This document shows, piece by piece, positions 1 through 7,460 of a DNA stretch of 27,419 bases (the stretch's first letter is position 1; each line of letters begins with the position of its first letter). Source of the DNA: an uncultured Clostridia bacterium (GTDB lineage Bacteria; Bacillota; Clostridia; Oscillospirales; Ruminococcaceae); NCBI GenBank assembly GCA_947381875.1, contig CANCXY010000007.1, positions 1 to 27,419 on the forward strand. Reading direction: 5' to 3'. Below the pieces are notes generated by a model that ran no database searches, was not told where the DNA came from, and was given only the letters and a program-made list of their open reading frames with translations. Position numbers and translations under genes: made by a program.

Positions 1-49
1 ATCTACACGTCTCGCAACACTCTTTCCCTACACGACGCTCTTCCGATCT
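1..49 (+). other. Illumina adapter with index (artefact)
   Basis: Bases 17-49 match the standard Illumina read-1 sequencing-primer region, ending in GCTCTTCCGATCT. Bases 1-8 (ATCTACAC) match the end of the P5 arm. The eight bases between (GTCTCGCA) sit where an i5 index belongs. The adapter was left on the end of the contig by incomplete trimming. Genomic sequence begins at base 50, so any reading frame crossing bases 1-49 is artificial. Confidence 0.97.
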
Positions 50-2118
50 AATTCGGCGTGGCGGGCATGGGCGCGTACCTCTACCTGCGCCGCTATACGA
101 AAACGCGCAACTTCGCGGTGATTGGCGCATGCCTGTATACGCTTTCGGGCTTTACCATCTACAACACCTTTTTCAACCATTTTGTCGACTGCATCGCGCT
201 GTTCCCCTTCCTTCTGTATGCGCTCGACTGCGCCGTGAAGGACGGCATTTGGGGCTTTTTTGCGCTGGCCGTCGCCGTCAACCTCATCAACAACTATTTC
301 TTCTTCGCCGGGCAGATTGTGTTCCTCATTGTCTATTTTGTGGCCATGCTGCTGGCGCGCGCCTATCAGATTGACGGGAAGTGTTTTGCGCGTCTGGCCT
401 TTGAATCCCTGCTGGGCGTGGCGATGGGGTGCCTGCTCCTCCTGCCCGCCGCGCTCTGCCTGAAAGACAACCCCCGCACGGTCGATTTGTCCAGCGGGTT
501 CGGCTTCCTTCTGTATGGGCGCGTGCAGCAGTATTTCGCGATTATCGCCTCGTTGTTCCTGCCGCCGGACCCGACCTATCTCCCCAATATCTTCACCGAC
601 GCGGTGATAAAACATACCAGCATGACGGCCTTTCTGCCTATTGTGAGCGTCGTTGGCGTCTGGGCTTACCTGAAAGCGAAACCGAAAACGGCGTTTTCCA
701 AAATCCTGTGGACATGCCTTGTCATGGCTTTGGTGCCCGTGCTGAACTCATCGTTTTACGCGCTGAACTCCAGCTATTACGCGCGGTGGTACTATATGCC
801 TATCCTCATCATGTGCGCCGCTACGGTATATGCTCTGGAGGACGCGCAAATCGACTTGGACGCGGCCTGGCGGCCCGTGCTGATTGTGACGCTGCTGTTC
901 GCGGTGTTTGCGCTGGTGCCCAAAAAAGAGGACGGTGCATGGACCATCGGCGTTGTACAGCACCAGGCGCAGTTCTGGCTGACGTACCTGACGGCCATCT
1001 TAGGCCTGCTGATCTTCTACGGCGTACTGCGCCTGCGCAAAAGCCCACGTTTCGCGCCCGCGCTGCTGGCCTCGATCCTCGGCTTCTCGGTGTTCTATTC
1101 GGTCATCCATGTGGCGCTTGGCAAGATGCCCCAATGGGAGGGCGACGCCGCCTATCATGATGAATGCTATGTCGCGGCGCGCGCGGTCGATCTGCCGGAC
1201 GACCACTTCTACCGCACCGACGCCGACGGCTGTTACGACAACCTCAGCCTGTGGATGGAAAAGCCGTGCCTGCCGTTTTTCAACAGTGTCGTCACGCCGT
1301 CCATTATGGATTTCTACCCGCGTGTAGGCGTAAAGCGCGATGTTTCCTCCAAACCCGACCAGAAAATATACGCCCTGCGCGGCCTTTTGAGCGTAGAATA
1401 TATCCTGACGCCCCGCACAAAGGAGGCCGCGTTCGCCGAACACGCGGCGGAACGCGGTTACGTCTACGACCACCAGGATGATTTCTTCGTCTACTACCGC
1501 AACGAAAATTATGTGCCCATGGGCTTCACCTATGAAAAATATATGCTCTTAGAGGACCCCGAACCGGAAGAACCCCCCGAAAGCGGCGAGGACACACCCG
1601 AAACAGAGGAAATCTTGCCAGGCGTGCAGCGCTGGATGTCCCTCCCGGAGAACCAGCGCGCCAACATGCTGATGCGCGCCATCGCCCTGACGCCCGAACA
1701 GATTGAGCTGTACGGCGCGTGGATGGAACCTGCCACCGCCGCCGACACCACCGGCCTGACGTATGAGGCCTACGCCGCCGATGCCGCCGCGCGCCGCGCC
1801 TCCGCCTGCACCGCCTTCACCGCCGACGGCACCGGCTTTACCGCCGCCATCACACTCGAAACCCCCAACCTCGTATTTTTCAGCGTCCCCTACGACGAAG
1901 GATTCACCGCGACCGTGAACGGCGCGCCCGCCACAGTGGAGCGTGTGGACGGCGGCCTGTGCGCGGTGCCCTGCCAGGCAGGGGAAAATACCATCGTTTT
2001 CACTTACAAAACGCCCGGCTTCTCTGTCTCCTCCAAAATCACCCTCGCCGCATGCGGCGTATGGCTAGGCTATATCGCCTTGTGCGTGATGGAGCGCAGG
2101 AAACACCGCAAGCAGTAG
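50..2118 (+). CDS. YfhO-family membrane protein, 5' truncated
   Basis: This is a large polytopic membrane protein of the YfhO family. Members resemble GT-C glycosyltransferases, and YfhO of Bacillus and Listeria is linked to sugar decoration of lipoteichoic acid. The frame is open from base 50 (FGVAGMGAYLYLRRYTKTRN), which aligns with the interior of YfhO proteins after the first membrane segments. The GTG at 58 is therefore not the real start, and the N-terminus is missing because the contig ends in adapter. Many hydrophobic segments lie between about bases 100 and 1125. They are followed by a long extracytoplasmic part with an acidic Glu/Pro-rich insert (about 1555-1620) and a beta-rich YfhO-like tail (about 1840-2030). 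A last membrane helix and a basic cytoplasmic end (ERRKHRKQ) close the protein. A three-hairpin repeat begins within a few bases of the stop. The family call is firm; the sugar and acceptor are unknown. Confidence 0.88.
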
Positions 2119-2120
2119 CG

Positions 2121-2249
2121 GGCTGCCGCCCGCCAAAGGGCGCTGCCCTTTGGAATCCTGCCAGAGGCTCTGCCTCTGGACTCCGCCAAAGGGGCGCAGC
2201 CCCTTTGGAAACCCATCACCTGCATAGCTGTGTACGGGTGCGCCGCCGC
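2121..2249 (+). repeat. Three-hairpin intergenic repeat, copy 1
   Basis: Three perfect or near-perfect hairpins lie in tandem: 2133-2153 (CCAAAGGG..CCCTTTGG), 2161-2179 (CCAGAGGC..GCCTCTGG) and 2186-2208 (CCAAAGGGG..CCCCTTTGG). A shared tail (AAACCCATCACC, then TGCATAGCTG) extends the match to copy 2 up to about 2249. The repeat starts right after the YfhO stop codon. There is no T-tract, so it is not a classical intrinsic terminator, although the RNA would fold strongly. The other copies are at 7183-7301 (inverted), 12875-12950 and 22747-22850. Confidence 0.93.
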
Positions 2250-2311
2250 AACAGGGAGCTTTTGCGCCTTCCCTTGCCAAGAGGGCGGGACAATACAGGA
2301 AGCCCCGCCTG

Positions 2312-2340
2312 TTTTCAAACAGTTTCACGAATACTATATT
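2312..2340 (+). promoter_or_regulatory. Candidate promoter for tex-MATE, with inverted repeat
   Basis: TTTTCA (2312-2317), a 17-nt spacer and TATATT (2335-2340) lie just upstream of the tex ribosome site. The -35 box overlaps a perfect inverted repeat, CTGTTT-TC-AAACAG (2309-2322), which could be an operator. The match to consensus is moderate, so this is a plausible but not certain promoter. Confidence 0.42.
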
Positions 2341-2360
2341 TTGGATGTAAGGAGACGTTT

Positions 2361-4520
2361 ATGACGGATATGAATCATGTTTCCCTGCTTGCTGGGGAAT
2401 TCCACCTTGTGCCCGCGCGTGTGGAGGCCACCATCGCGTTGATTGACGAGGGCAACACCATCCCCTTTATCGCGCGCTACCGCAAAGAGGCCACCGGCAG
2501 CATGGACGACCAAACTCTGCGCGCGCTGGACGAGCGCCTTTCCTATCTGCGCAAATTAGACGAGCAGAAGGAAACCGTGCGCGCCGCCATCGACAGCCAG
2601 GGCAAGCTGACCGACGACCTCTCCGCTGCGCTGGAAAAAGCCAAGACGCTGGCCGAGGTGGAGGACATCTACCGCCCTTACCGCCCCAAGCGCAAAACGC
2701 GCGCCTCAATCGCCAAAGCGCGCGGCCTGGAGCCGCTTGCCGACCAACTGCTCAACCAGTCCCCCGCCGACGACCCCGCCGCCCTCGCCGGGGCGTATAT
2801 CACGGAGGAGGTGCCCGACGCCGAAGCCGCGCTGGCGGGCGCGCGGGACATCCTGGCCGAGCGCTTTTCCGATTCTGCCGCCCTGCGCGCCACCCTGCGC
2901 AGCCTCTACAACGCGACAGCCATGTTGGAGAGCAAAGCGGCGAAAAAGGAGGCCGAAAGCGTCTATGAGAATTACTACGATTTCGCCGAACCCGCCGCCC
3001 GCATCGCCGGGCACCGCGTCTTAGCCATCGACCGGGGCGAGCGCGAAGGGTTTTTGAAAGCAGCCGTCACCGTCGACGCGGCGCGCGCCGTGCGGCTGCT
3101 GACGGAGCGCACCGTAAAAAACGAAAGCCCCTGCGCGCAGCAGGTGTACGCCGCCGCCGAGGACGCCTACGCGCGCCTGATCCACCCCAGCCTCGAACGC
3201 GAGGTGCGCGCCGCCCTCACCGAGCGCGCGTGTGAGGGCGCGATCGGCGTGTTCAGCAAGAACCTGCGCCAGCTCCTGCTTCAGCCGCCTATCAAGGGCA
3301 AAGTCGCTCTTGGCCTTGACCCCGGCTACCGCATGGGCTGCAAAACCGCCGTTGTGGACGCCACCGGGAAAGTGCTGGATACGGCTGTTATTTTCCCCGT
3401 GCCGGAGTTCAAGCGCGTGGAGGAGGCAAAGCGCACGCTGAAAGCGCTGATTCAAAAGCACGGCGTGGAAATCATCGCCATTGGCAACGGCACAGCCAGC
3501 CGGGAAACGGAGATGTTCGCCGCGCAGGTCATCGCGGAAATAGATATGCCCGTCAGCTATATGGTGGTGAGTGAGGCGGGGGCGAGCGTCTATTCCGCTT
3601 CCAAACTCGCCGCCGAGGAGTTCCCGGAGTATGACGTCAACCTGCGCAGCGCCGTTTCAATCGCGCGCCGTTTGCAGGACCCGCTTGCGGAGCTTGTCAA
3701 AATAGACCCCAAGTCCGTGGGCGTGGGCCAGTATCAGCACGACATGCCCCCCGCGCGCCTCGCCGCAGCCCTGGACGGCGTGGTCGAGGACTGCGTGAAT
3801 ACCGTCGGCGTCGATTTGAACACCGCCAGCGCCCCGCTGCTCTCCCGCGTCGCAGGCGTGACGGGGACGGTGGCGAAGAATATTGTGCATTACCGCGAGG
3901 AGAACGGCGCGTTCACCGCCCGCAAGGCACTTTTGAAGGTGCCCAAATTAGGCCCGAAAGCGTTTGAGCAGTGTGCGGGTTTCCTGCGCGTGCCGGGCGC
4001 GCAGGACCCGCTGGACGCCACCGCCGTACACCCGGAGAGCTACGGGGCCGCGCGCGGCTTGTTGGAGCTGTGCGGCCTCTCACCCGCCGATATCGGCACG
4101 GCCCGCGCCGCCGCCCTGCGCAAAGAGACGCAGCGGCAAGGCATGGAGGAGACGGCCCAGCGCCTGGGGATCGGCGTGCCGACGCTCACGGATATCATAG
4201 AGGAACTTCTGCGTCCGGGCCGGGATATGCGCGACAGCCTGCCCCCGCCCCTTCTGCGCACCGATGTATTGGATATGAAGGATTTGAAGCCCGGCATGCA
4301 GCTCACGGGCACTGTGCGCAACGTGATCGACTTCGGCGCGTTTGTGGATATCGGTGTCCATCAGGATGGCCTGGTACATATCAGCCAGATTTGTGACAGA
4401 TTCATCCGCCACCCCGCCGAGGTATTGAAGGTGGGAGACGTGGTAACAGTGTGGGTGATGCAGGTGGATATGGCGAAAAAGCGCATCGCGCTCACGATGA
4501 AACAGCCAAAGGAGAAATAG
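2361..4520 (+). CDS. tex: Tex-family RNA-binding transcription accessory protein
   Basis: This is a Tex/YhgF-type protein of 719 residues, the usual length for the family. Tex binds nucleic acid and acts in transcription-related quality control; its exact role varies between species. Domains in order are a helical Tex N-terminal region (about 1-190), a YqgF/RNase H-like domain (about 312-440, beginning KVALGLDPGYRMGCKT), a helix-hairpin-helix region (about 479-543, VDLNTASAPLLSRVAG) and a C-terminal S1 domain (about 638-712, GTVRNVIDFGAFVDIGVHQD). The ATG at 2361 was chosen because AAGGAG lies at 2349-2354 and because the family begins here. The frame is open further upstream only through the hairpin repeat. 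The MATE gene follows after one nucleotide, so the two are very probably co-transcribed. Confidence 0.96.
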   Translation: MTDMNHVSLLAGEFHLVPARVEATIALIDEGNTIPFIARYRKEATGSMDDQTLRALDERLSYLRKLDEQKETVRAAIDSQGKLTDDLSAALEKAKTLAEVEDIYRPYRPKRKTRASIAKARGLEPLADQLLNQSPADDPAALAGAYITEEVPDAEAALAGARDILAERFSDSAALRATLRSLYNATAMLESKAAKKEAESVYENYYDFAEPAARIAGHRVLAIDRGEREGFLKAAVTVDAARAVRLLTERTVKNESPCAQQVYAAAEDAYARLIHPSLEREVRAALTERACEGAIGVFSKNLRQLLLQPPIKGKVALGLDPGYRMGCKTAVVDATGKVLDTAVIFPVPEFKRVEEAKRTLKALIQKHGVEIIAIGNGTASRETEMFAAQVIAEIDMPVSYMVVSEAGASVYSASKLAAEEFPEYDVNLRSAVSIARRLQDPLAELVKIDPKSVGVGQYQHDMPPARLAAALDGVVEDCVNTVGVDLNTASAPLLSRVAGVTGTVAKNIVHYREENGAFTARKALLKVPKLGPKAFEQCAGFLRVPGAQDPLDATAVHPESYGAARGLLELCGLSPADIGTARAAALRKETQRQGMEETAQRLGIGVPTLTDIIEELLRPGRDMRDSLPPPLLRTDVLDMKDLKPGMQLTGTVRNVIDFGAFVDIGVHQDGLVHISQICDRFIRHPAEVLKVGDVVTVWVMQVDMAKKRIALTMKQPKEK

Positions 4521-4521
4521 T

Positions 4522-5904
4522 GTGAGGGAAAAGTTAGGAAAAAATTTCATGCTCAGCCGCGCGTTTTTTGTTTCGCTGCTCTCCATTGCGATTCCTATCG
4601 CGCTGCAAAACACCATCAGCTTTGGCGTGGCTGTGATGGACAGTGTGATGTTAGGCAGTTTCGGCGATGTTGCCATTGCCGCCGCGAACCTGGGCAACCA
4701 GCCGTTTTCCATCCTGATGTCGTTCGGCTTCGGCCTGTCTTCGGGCGGCACGGTGTTGATCGCCCAGTATTGGGGCAAAGGCGATATGGCGCGCATCCGT
4801 AAAGTCATGCGCCTGAGCATGCAGATGGTGTTCTGCGCTTCTCTTGCCATCACACTGTTGTGTATGGCCTTCCCCCAGCAGATTTTACGCATCTACACAA
4901 AGGATGAGAGTGTGGTGCGCGCGGGCGCGGGCTATCTGTCGCTTGTCCTGTTCTCGTATATCCCCTACAGCATTTCCAACAATTATATGATGAGCCTGCG
5001 CGCCGTTGAGCAGGTAAAGATGTCCACAGCCATTTACGCGGTCAGCTTTTTTGTGAACGTGTTTTTCAATTATGTGTTCATCTTCGGCAAATTCGGCGCG
5101 CCCCGCATGGAGGTACGCGGCGCGGCGGTGGGCACCATCTGTGCGCGCGTCAGCGAGCTGATTATGGTGCTGCTGTATATGTACCTGCGCGAGCGCCGGG
5201 TGGGTTTCCGTATTCATGAATGTTTGCGTTTTGATAAGGAGATGTTCCCCAGCTTTGCCCGCCACAGCCTGCCCGTATTGGGAAACGAGCTGTTGTGGGG
5301 CATTGGCTTCTCGGTGACCAATATTATCATAGGCCGCATCAGCAGCGTATTCCTGGCCGCGAACAGCATCGCGGGCGTACTCAACCAGTTGATGTTCATC
5401 AGCGTGGCGGGCGTCTCCAACGCGGCGGCGGTCCTCACCGGCAAAACGATTGGCGAGGGGAGCCGCGAGCGCGCCCGCAAAACCGCTAACACCCTCCTGC
5501 TCACAAGCCTGTTCGTGGGCATATTCAACTGCCTGCTGGTACTCCTTATCCGCCCGGTTTTTCTCTCGCTCTATAACGTTACCCCCGAAACCTACGAGGC
5601 CGCGTGGTCCATCCTCGGCACAATGGCCCTGCTCCAACTTCCCCTCGGCGTCGATGTAACGGTCATCGTCGGCGTCCTGCGCGGCGGCGGGGACACCCAG
5701 GCCGCATTCATCTACGACTGCGGCGCGCTCTGGCTCGTCAGCATCCCAATGGGCATCCTCGCGGGCTTTGTGTTCCACTGGCCCCTGCCCGCCATTTTCC
5801 TGTGTCTGAAACTGGACAGCGCCATCAAAGCCGCCCTCGGCGTCCTGCGCGTGCGCAGCGGCAAGTGGATCCGCAACGTCACCGTGCAGTCGCAGACTGC
5901 ATAG
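4522..5904 (+). CDS. MATE-family multidrug/cation exporter
   Basis: This 460-residue protein has about twelve hydrophobic segments arranged as the two six-helix halves typical of MATE exporters. It begins (after a short basic tail) with SLLSIAIPIALQNTISFGVAVMDSVMLG, where the family signature starts. MATE proteins export drugs or metabolites in exchange for H+ or Na+. The start is GTG at 4522: AAAGGAG (4508-4514) sits seven bases upstream, inside the end of tex, so translation is probably coupled. The Asp in MDSVMLGSFGD lies in the first helix as in other members. The substrate cannot be told from the sequence. The gene is followed by a strong hairpin without a T-tract (5960-5989). Confidence 0.94.
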   Translation: MREKLGKNFMLSRAFFVSLLSIAIPIALQNTISFGVAVMDSVMLGSFGDVAIAAANLGNQPFSILMSFGFGLSSGGTVLIAQYWGKGDMARIRKVMRLSMQMVFCASLAITLLCMAFPQQILRIYTKDESVVRAGAGYLSLVLFSYIPYSISNNYMMSLRAVEQVKMSTAIYAVSFFVNVFFNYVFIFGKFGAPRMEVRGAAVGTICARVSELIMVLLYMYLRERRVGFRIHECLRFDKEMFPSFARHSLPVLGNELLWGIGFSVTNIIIGRISSVFLAANSIAGVLNQLMFISVAGVSNAAAVLTGKTIGEGSRERARKTANTLLLTSLFVGIFNCLLVLLIRPVFLSLYNVTPETYEAAWSILGTMALLQLPLGVDVTVIVGVLRGGGDTQAAFIYDCGALWLVSIPMGILAGFVFHWPLPAIFLCLKLDSAIKAALGVLRVRSGKWIRNVTVQSQTA

Positions 5905-5959
5905 TCCGGCGGGCATAAGGCGTGAGATAGCGGAGAGGGTACAAACGAGGTGTTATTGA

Positions 5960-5989
5960 ATATTCCCCGCCCACAGGGCGGGGGAATAT
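5960..5989. other. Strong hairpin downstream of MATE gene
   Basis: The left arm ATATTCCCCGCCC (5960-5972) pairs with 5976-5989 around an ACA loop, with one bulged G. The stem has 13 base pairs. Neither strand has a T-tract after it, so it may mark a processed or factor-dependent 3' end. It merges into the 55-nt dispersed element (5963-6017). Confidence 0.7.
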
Positions 5990-6017
5990 ATGGAAATCAT
6001 CTCTGCGGTTTAGACAC
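5963..6017 (+). repeat. 55-nt dispersed element, copy A
   Basis: This stretch ends in GGAAATCATCTCTGCGG then TTTAGACAC (5992-6017). The same order recurs at 8379-8432 as GGAAAATCATCTTCGCGG then CTTGGACAC, each preceded by a CCCGCCC..GGG segment. Differences fall mainly in the loop and at scattered positions. It contains no gene. Its function is unknown. Confidence 0.7.
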
Positions 6018-6040
6018 TCCCGAAAATTTCCGCCATCAAA

Positions 6041-6069
6041 TTGATACAGGTTTCGACAGGTGGTATACT
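6041..6069 (+). promoter_or_regulatory. Strong sigma-A promoter for 43-aa peptide
   Basis: TTGATA (6041-6046), a 17-nt spacer and TATACT (6064-6069), with TGG just before the -10 box, make a strong promoter. Transcription would start near 6076, giving a leader of about 68 nt. The leader holds AAAGGAGG (6102-6108 region), which is too far from any good start, and then AAAGGGGG before the ATG at 6144. Confidence 0.8.
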
Positions 6070-6143
6070 ATAGAGGCAAGCCATACAGGCGGCGTCCCCA
6101 GAAAGGAGGATAGGCGTAGTCCAAATGGAAAGGGGGTGCCGTT

Positions 6144-6275
6144 ATGCGGAAAAAGTGGGGCAAGGTATTACGCTTTATCCTTTTGCTGCTGGTGCAACTC
6201 GCCTTGTACATCTGCTTTTTTTCGCTGATAGCAAAGCAAGGGCCTGAACCCTATGCACCTCGGTTCAGACCCTGA
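6144..6275 (+). CDS. 43-residue single-pass membrane peptide
   Basis: This short gene encodes 43 residues: a basic start (MRKKWGKVLRF), one hydrophobic helix (ILLLLVQLALYICFFSLI) and a short polar tail. AAAGGGGG at 6129-6136 is seven bases before the ATG, and a strong promoter lies at 6041-6069. This support is unusual for so short a frame and makes it likely to be real. The layout (own promoter, long leader, one membrane helix, positively charged end) resembles small membrane-acting peptides, including type I toxins. I do not recognise the family and no antisense RNA promoter is evident. The stop codon sits at the foot of a hairpin (6240-6272). Function is unknown. Confidence 0.6.
   Translation: MRKKWGKVLRFILLLLVQLALYICFFSLIAKQGPEPYAPRFRP
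6240..6272. other. Hairpin overlapping the 3' end of the 43-aa gene
   Basis: GGG-C-CTGAACC (6240-6250) pairs with GGTTCAG-A-CCC (6262-6272): ten pairs with one mismatch and an 11-nt loop. It lies within the last codons of the small peptide gene and touches its stop. No T-tract follows on either strand. Confidence 0.65.
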
Positions 6276-6415
6276 AAAGCCACGGCGCGTACTTTGGACG
6301 CCGCCTTATGGTTATTATTATAACTCCGCTTTCGCGGGGCTGTCAAATGTTTTCCAAAAAATTTCCGACATAAACAGGAATGCGGAAAAAATGCCGCTTT
6401 GCATGGAGTACAAAT

Positions 6416-7075
6416 TCATAAATTCTCAAATGGCGTTAATATCCCCAGTCTGCATGGCAGCCATTCCACTGGCTCTCCTAATCCTTGAATCTGTTTGGCG
6501 TAACGGATTACATCATGGAACTGATTTGCCAATAGTCCTCGATTATTAAATTTCGCTCCAGATAAACCATTCTGTAGGGAATTGCAGAGAAAAGAATGAA
6601 ATCCGGCAATGTCCCAACCGAGCATATCGTTTCCAATCCATAAACTATTATCTGCGCTTCCGTTCATCAATCCATAACTGTTGCTGCCGTTCAATTCTTT
6701 TGCTAATATTTCAAAATACTTAGGAGTTGTTGAAAGGCTCACAATGGGGAAAGTGTTTCCTAAACGAAATCTTTTGTGGAAATTTTGTGCATCGGATGCC
6801 TGGACAAAGCGGCCATCTACATCAATTTGTTTAAGATTGAAAAGACGGATTGCCTCATTTGAAAAATCTTTATATTGTTCGTTATTTAACTTCAAATAAT
6901 TTTGATATCGCTGGCTTTCCTTTTTACGCCATCCGCCCATGAAGCATTTCGGGTCAGGGTGCTGTTCACCTATGCAGCCACTGACGGACAGGGCTTGTTT
7001 GCCAATGCCAGACAACCATATGGGCGTGTCTATTATTTTGCATATATAATATCCTATAATTTTGAATTGCGCCAT
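6416..7075 (-). CDS. AT-rich orphan protein of unknown function
   Basis: This 219-residue soluble protein has no family I recognise. It begins MAQFKIIGYYICKII and contains a Gly/Cys/His-rich patch (SGCIGEQHPDPKCFMGGW, about 32-49) and an aromatic, glycine-rich C-terminal half (NGSADNSLWIGND, then GWDIAGFHSFLCNSL). There is no signal peptide. The ATG at 7075 was chosen over an in-frame TTG at 7144: that TTG is the -35 box of a near-perfect promoter whose transcript starts near 7109, and GGGGAT precedes the ATG. Base composition is plainly more AT-rich than both neighbours and codon use differs, which suggests recent transfer as a single-gene cargo. It points toward the 43-aa gene and is backed by a repeat copy. 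Confidence 0.75.
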   Translation of the reverse strand: MAQFKIIGYYICKIIDTPIWLSGIGKQALSVSGCIGEQHPDPKCFMGGWRKKESQRYQNYLKLNNEQYKDFSNEAIRLFNLKQIDVDGRFVQASDAQNFHKRFRLGNTFPIVSLSTTPKYFEILAKELNGSNSYGLMNGSADNSLWIGNDMLGWDIAGFHSFLCNSLQNGLSGAKFNNRGLLANQFHDVIRYAKQIQGLGEPVEWLPCRLGILTPFENL

Positions 7076-7115
7076 AGGTTCATCCCCAGTATGTTTTTCT
7101 ATCGTGTTATATATG

Positions 7116-7144
7116 ATTATAGCATTTCCCTTGGCCTGTTTCAA
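7116..7144 (-). promoter_or_regulatory. Strong extended -10 promoter for the AT-rich orphan
   Basis: On the minus strand, TTGAAA (7144-7139), a 17-nt spacer and TATAAT (7121-7116), with TGC immediately before the -10 box. This is close to ideal sigma-A consensus. The transcript would start near 7109, about 34 nt before the ATG at 7075. Confidence 0.88.
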
Positions 7145-7182
7145 GGTGCTTTCTTTTTATAAATTGAAATAGCGGGCGTTTT

Positions 7183-7301
7183 CGGCGGCGCACCCGTGTA
7201 CAGCTATGCAGGTGATGGGTTTCCAAAGGGGCTGCGCCCCTTTGGCGGAGTCCAGAGGCAGCGCCTCTGGCAGGATTCCCAAGGGCGGCGCCCTTTGGGC
7301 G
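7183..7301 (-). repeat. Three-hairpin intergenic repeat, copy 2 (inverted)
   Basis: This is the reverse complement of copy 1 and includes its extended tail: GGCGGCGCACCCGT, CAGCTATGCAGGTGATGGG, then the three hairpins. It lies between the divergent promoters of the AT-rich orphan (minus) and of the transglutaminase-led operon (plus). The intergenic span 7145-7329 holds only this repeat and short AT-rich sequence. Confidence 0.93.
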
Positions 7302-7329
7302 GTAAAATCGTGAATGTTTCGTGAGCATC

Positions 7330-7358
7330 TTGTCAAAGGGAGGGGAAAGTGCTATACT
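7330..7358 (+). promoter_or_regulatory. Promoter of the dlt-like operon
   Basis: TTGTCA (7330-7335), a 17-nt spacer and TATACT (7353-7358), with an extended TGC before the -10 box. The spacer (AAGGGAGGGGAAAGTGC) is almost the same as that of the tldD promoter at 22671-22699. Transcription would start near 7365, which rules out upstream in-frame starts for the first gene. Confidence 0.85.
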
Positions 7359-7460
7359 GGACAGGTAAAGGGGGCGGGCATTACGGAGTTTTTTTCACAG
7401 CGGAACCGCCTTGCGTGGCGGGTGCGCGGGGTCGCGTGTTTGTGGCACGTTCGGAAAGCG

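Noticed and set aside
28..615. A 195-codon minus-strand frame at the left end
   Set aside because: It ends inside the adapter and lies opposite the clear YfhO coding frame; composition is that of a GC-rich shadow.
2121..2249. Intrinsic terminator as the sole role of the three-hairpin repeat
   Set aside because: No T-tract follows any of the hairpins, and copies 2 and 4 lie between divergent promoters.
1959..2360. Upstream extension of the tex frame
   Set aside because: It runs through the end of yfhO and the hairpin repeat. The AAGGAG site and family start place the real start at 2361.
4885..5916. A 343-codon minus-strand frame opposite the MATE gene
   Set aside because: It is low-complexity, rich in His/Gln/Ala/Asp, and antiparallel to a certain membrane protein gene.
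7314..7460. Longer N-terminus for the transglutaminase-like lipoprotein
   Set aside because: The first in-frame start lies upstream of the promoter at 7330-7358, so it cannot be on the transcript; the extra residues also spoil the signal peptide.
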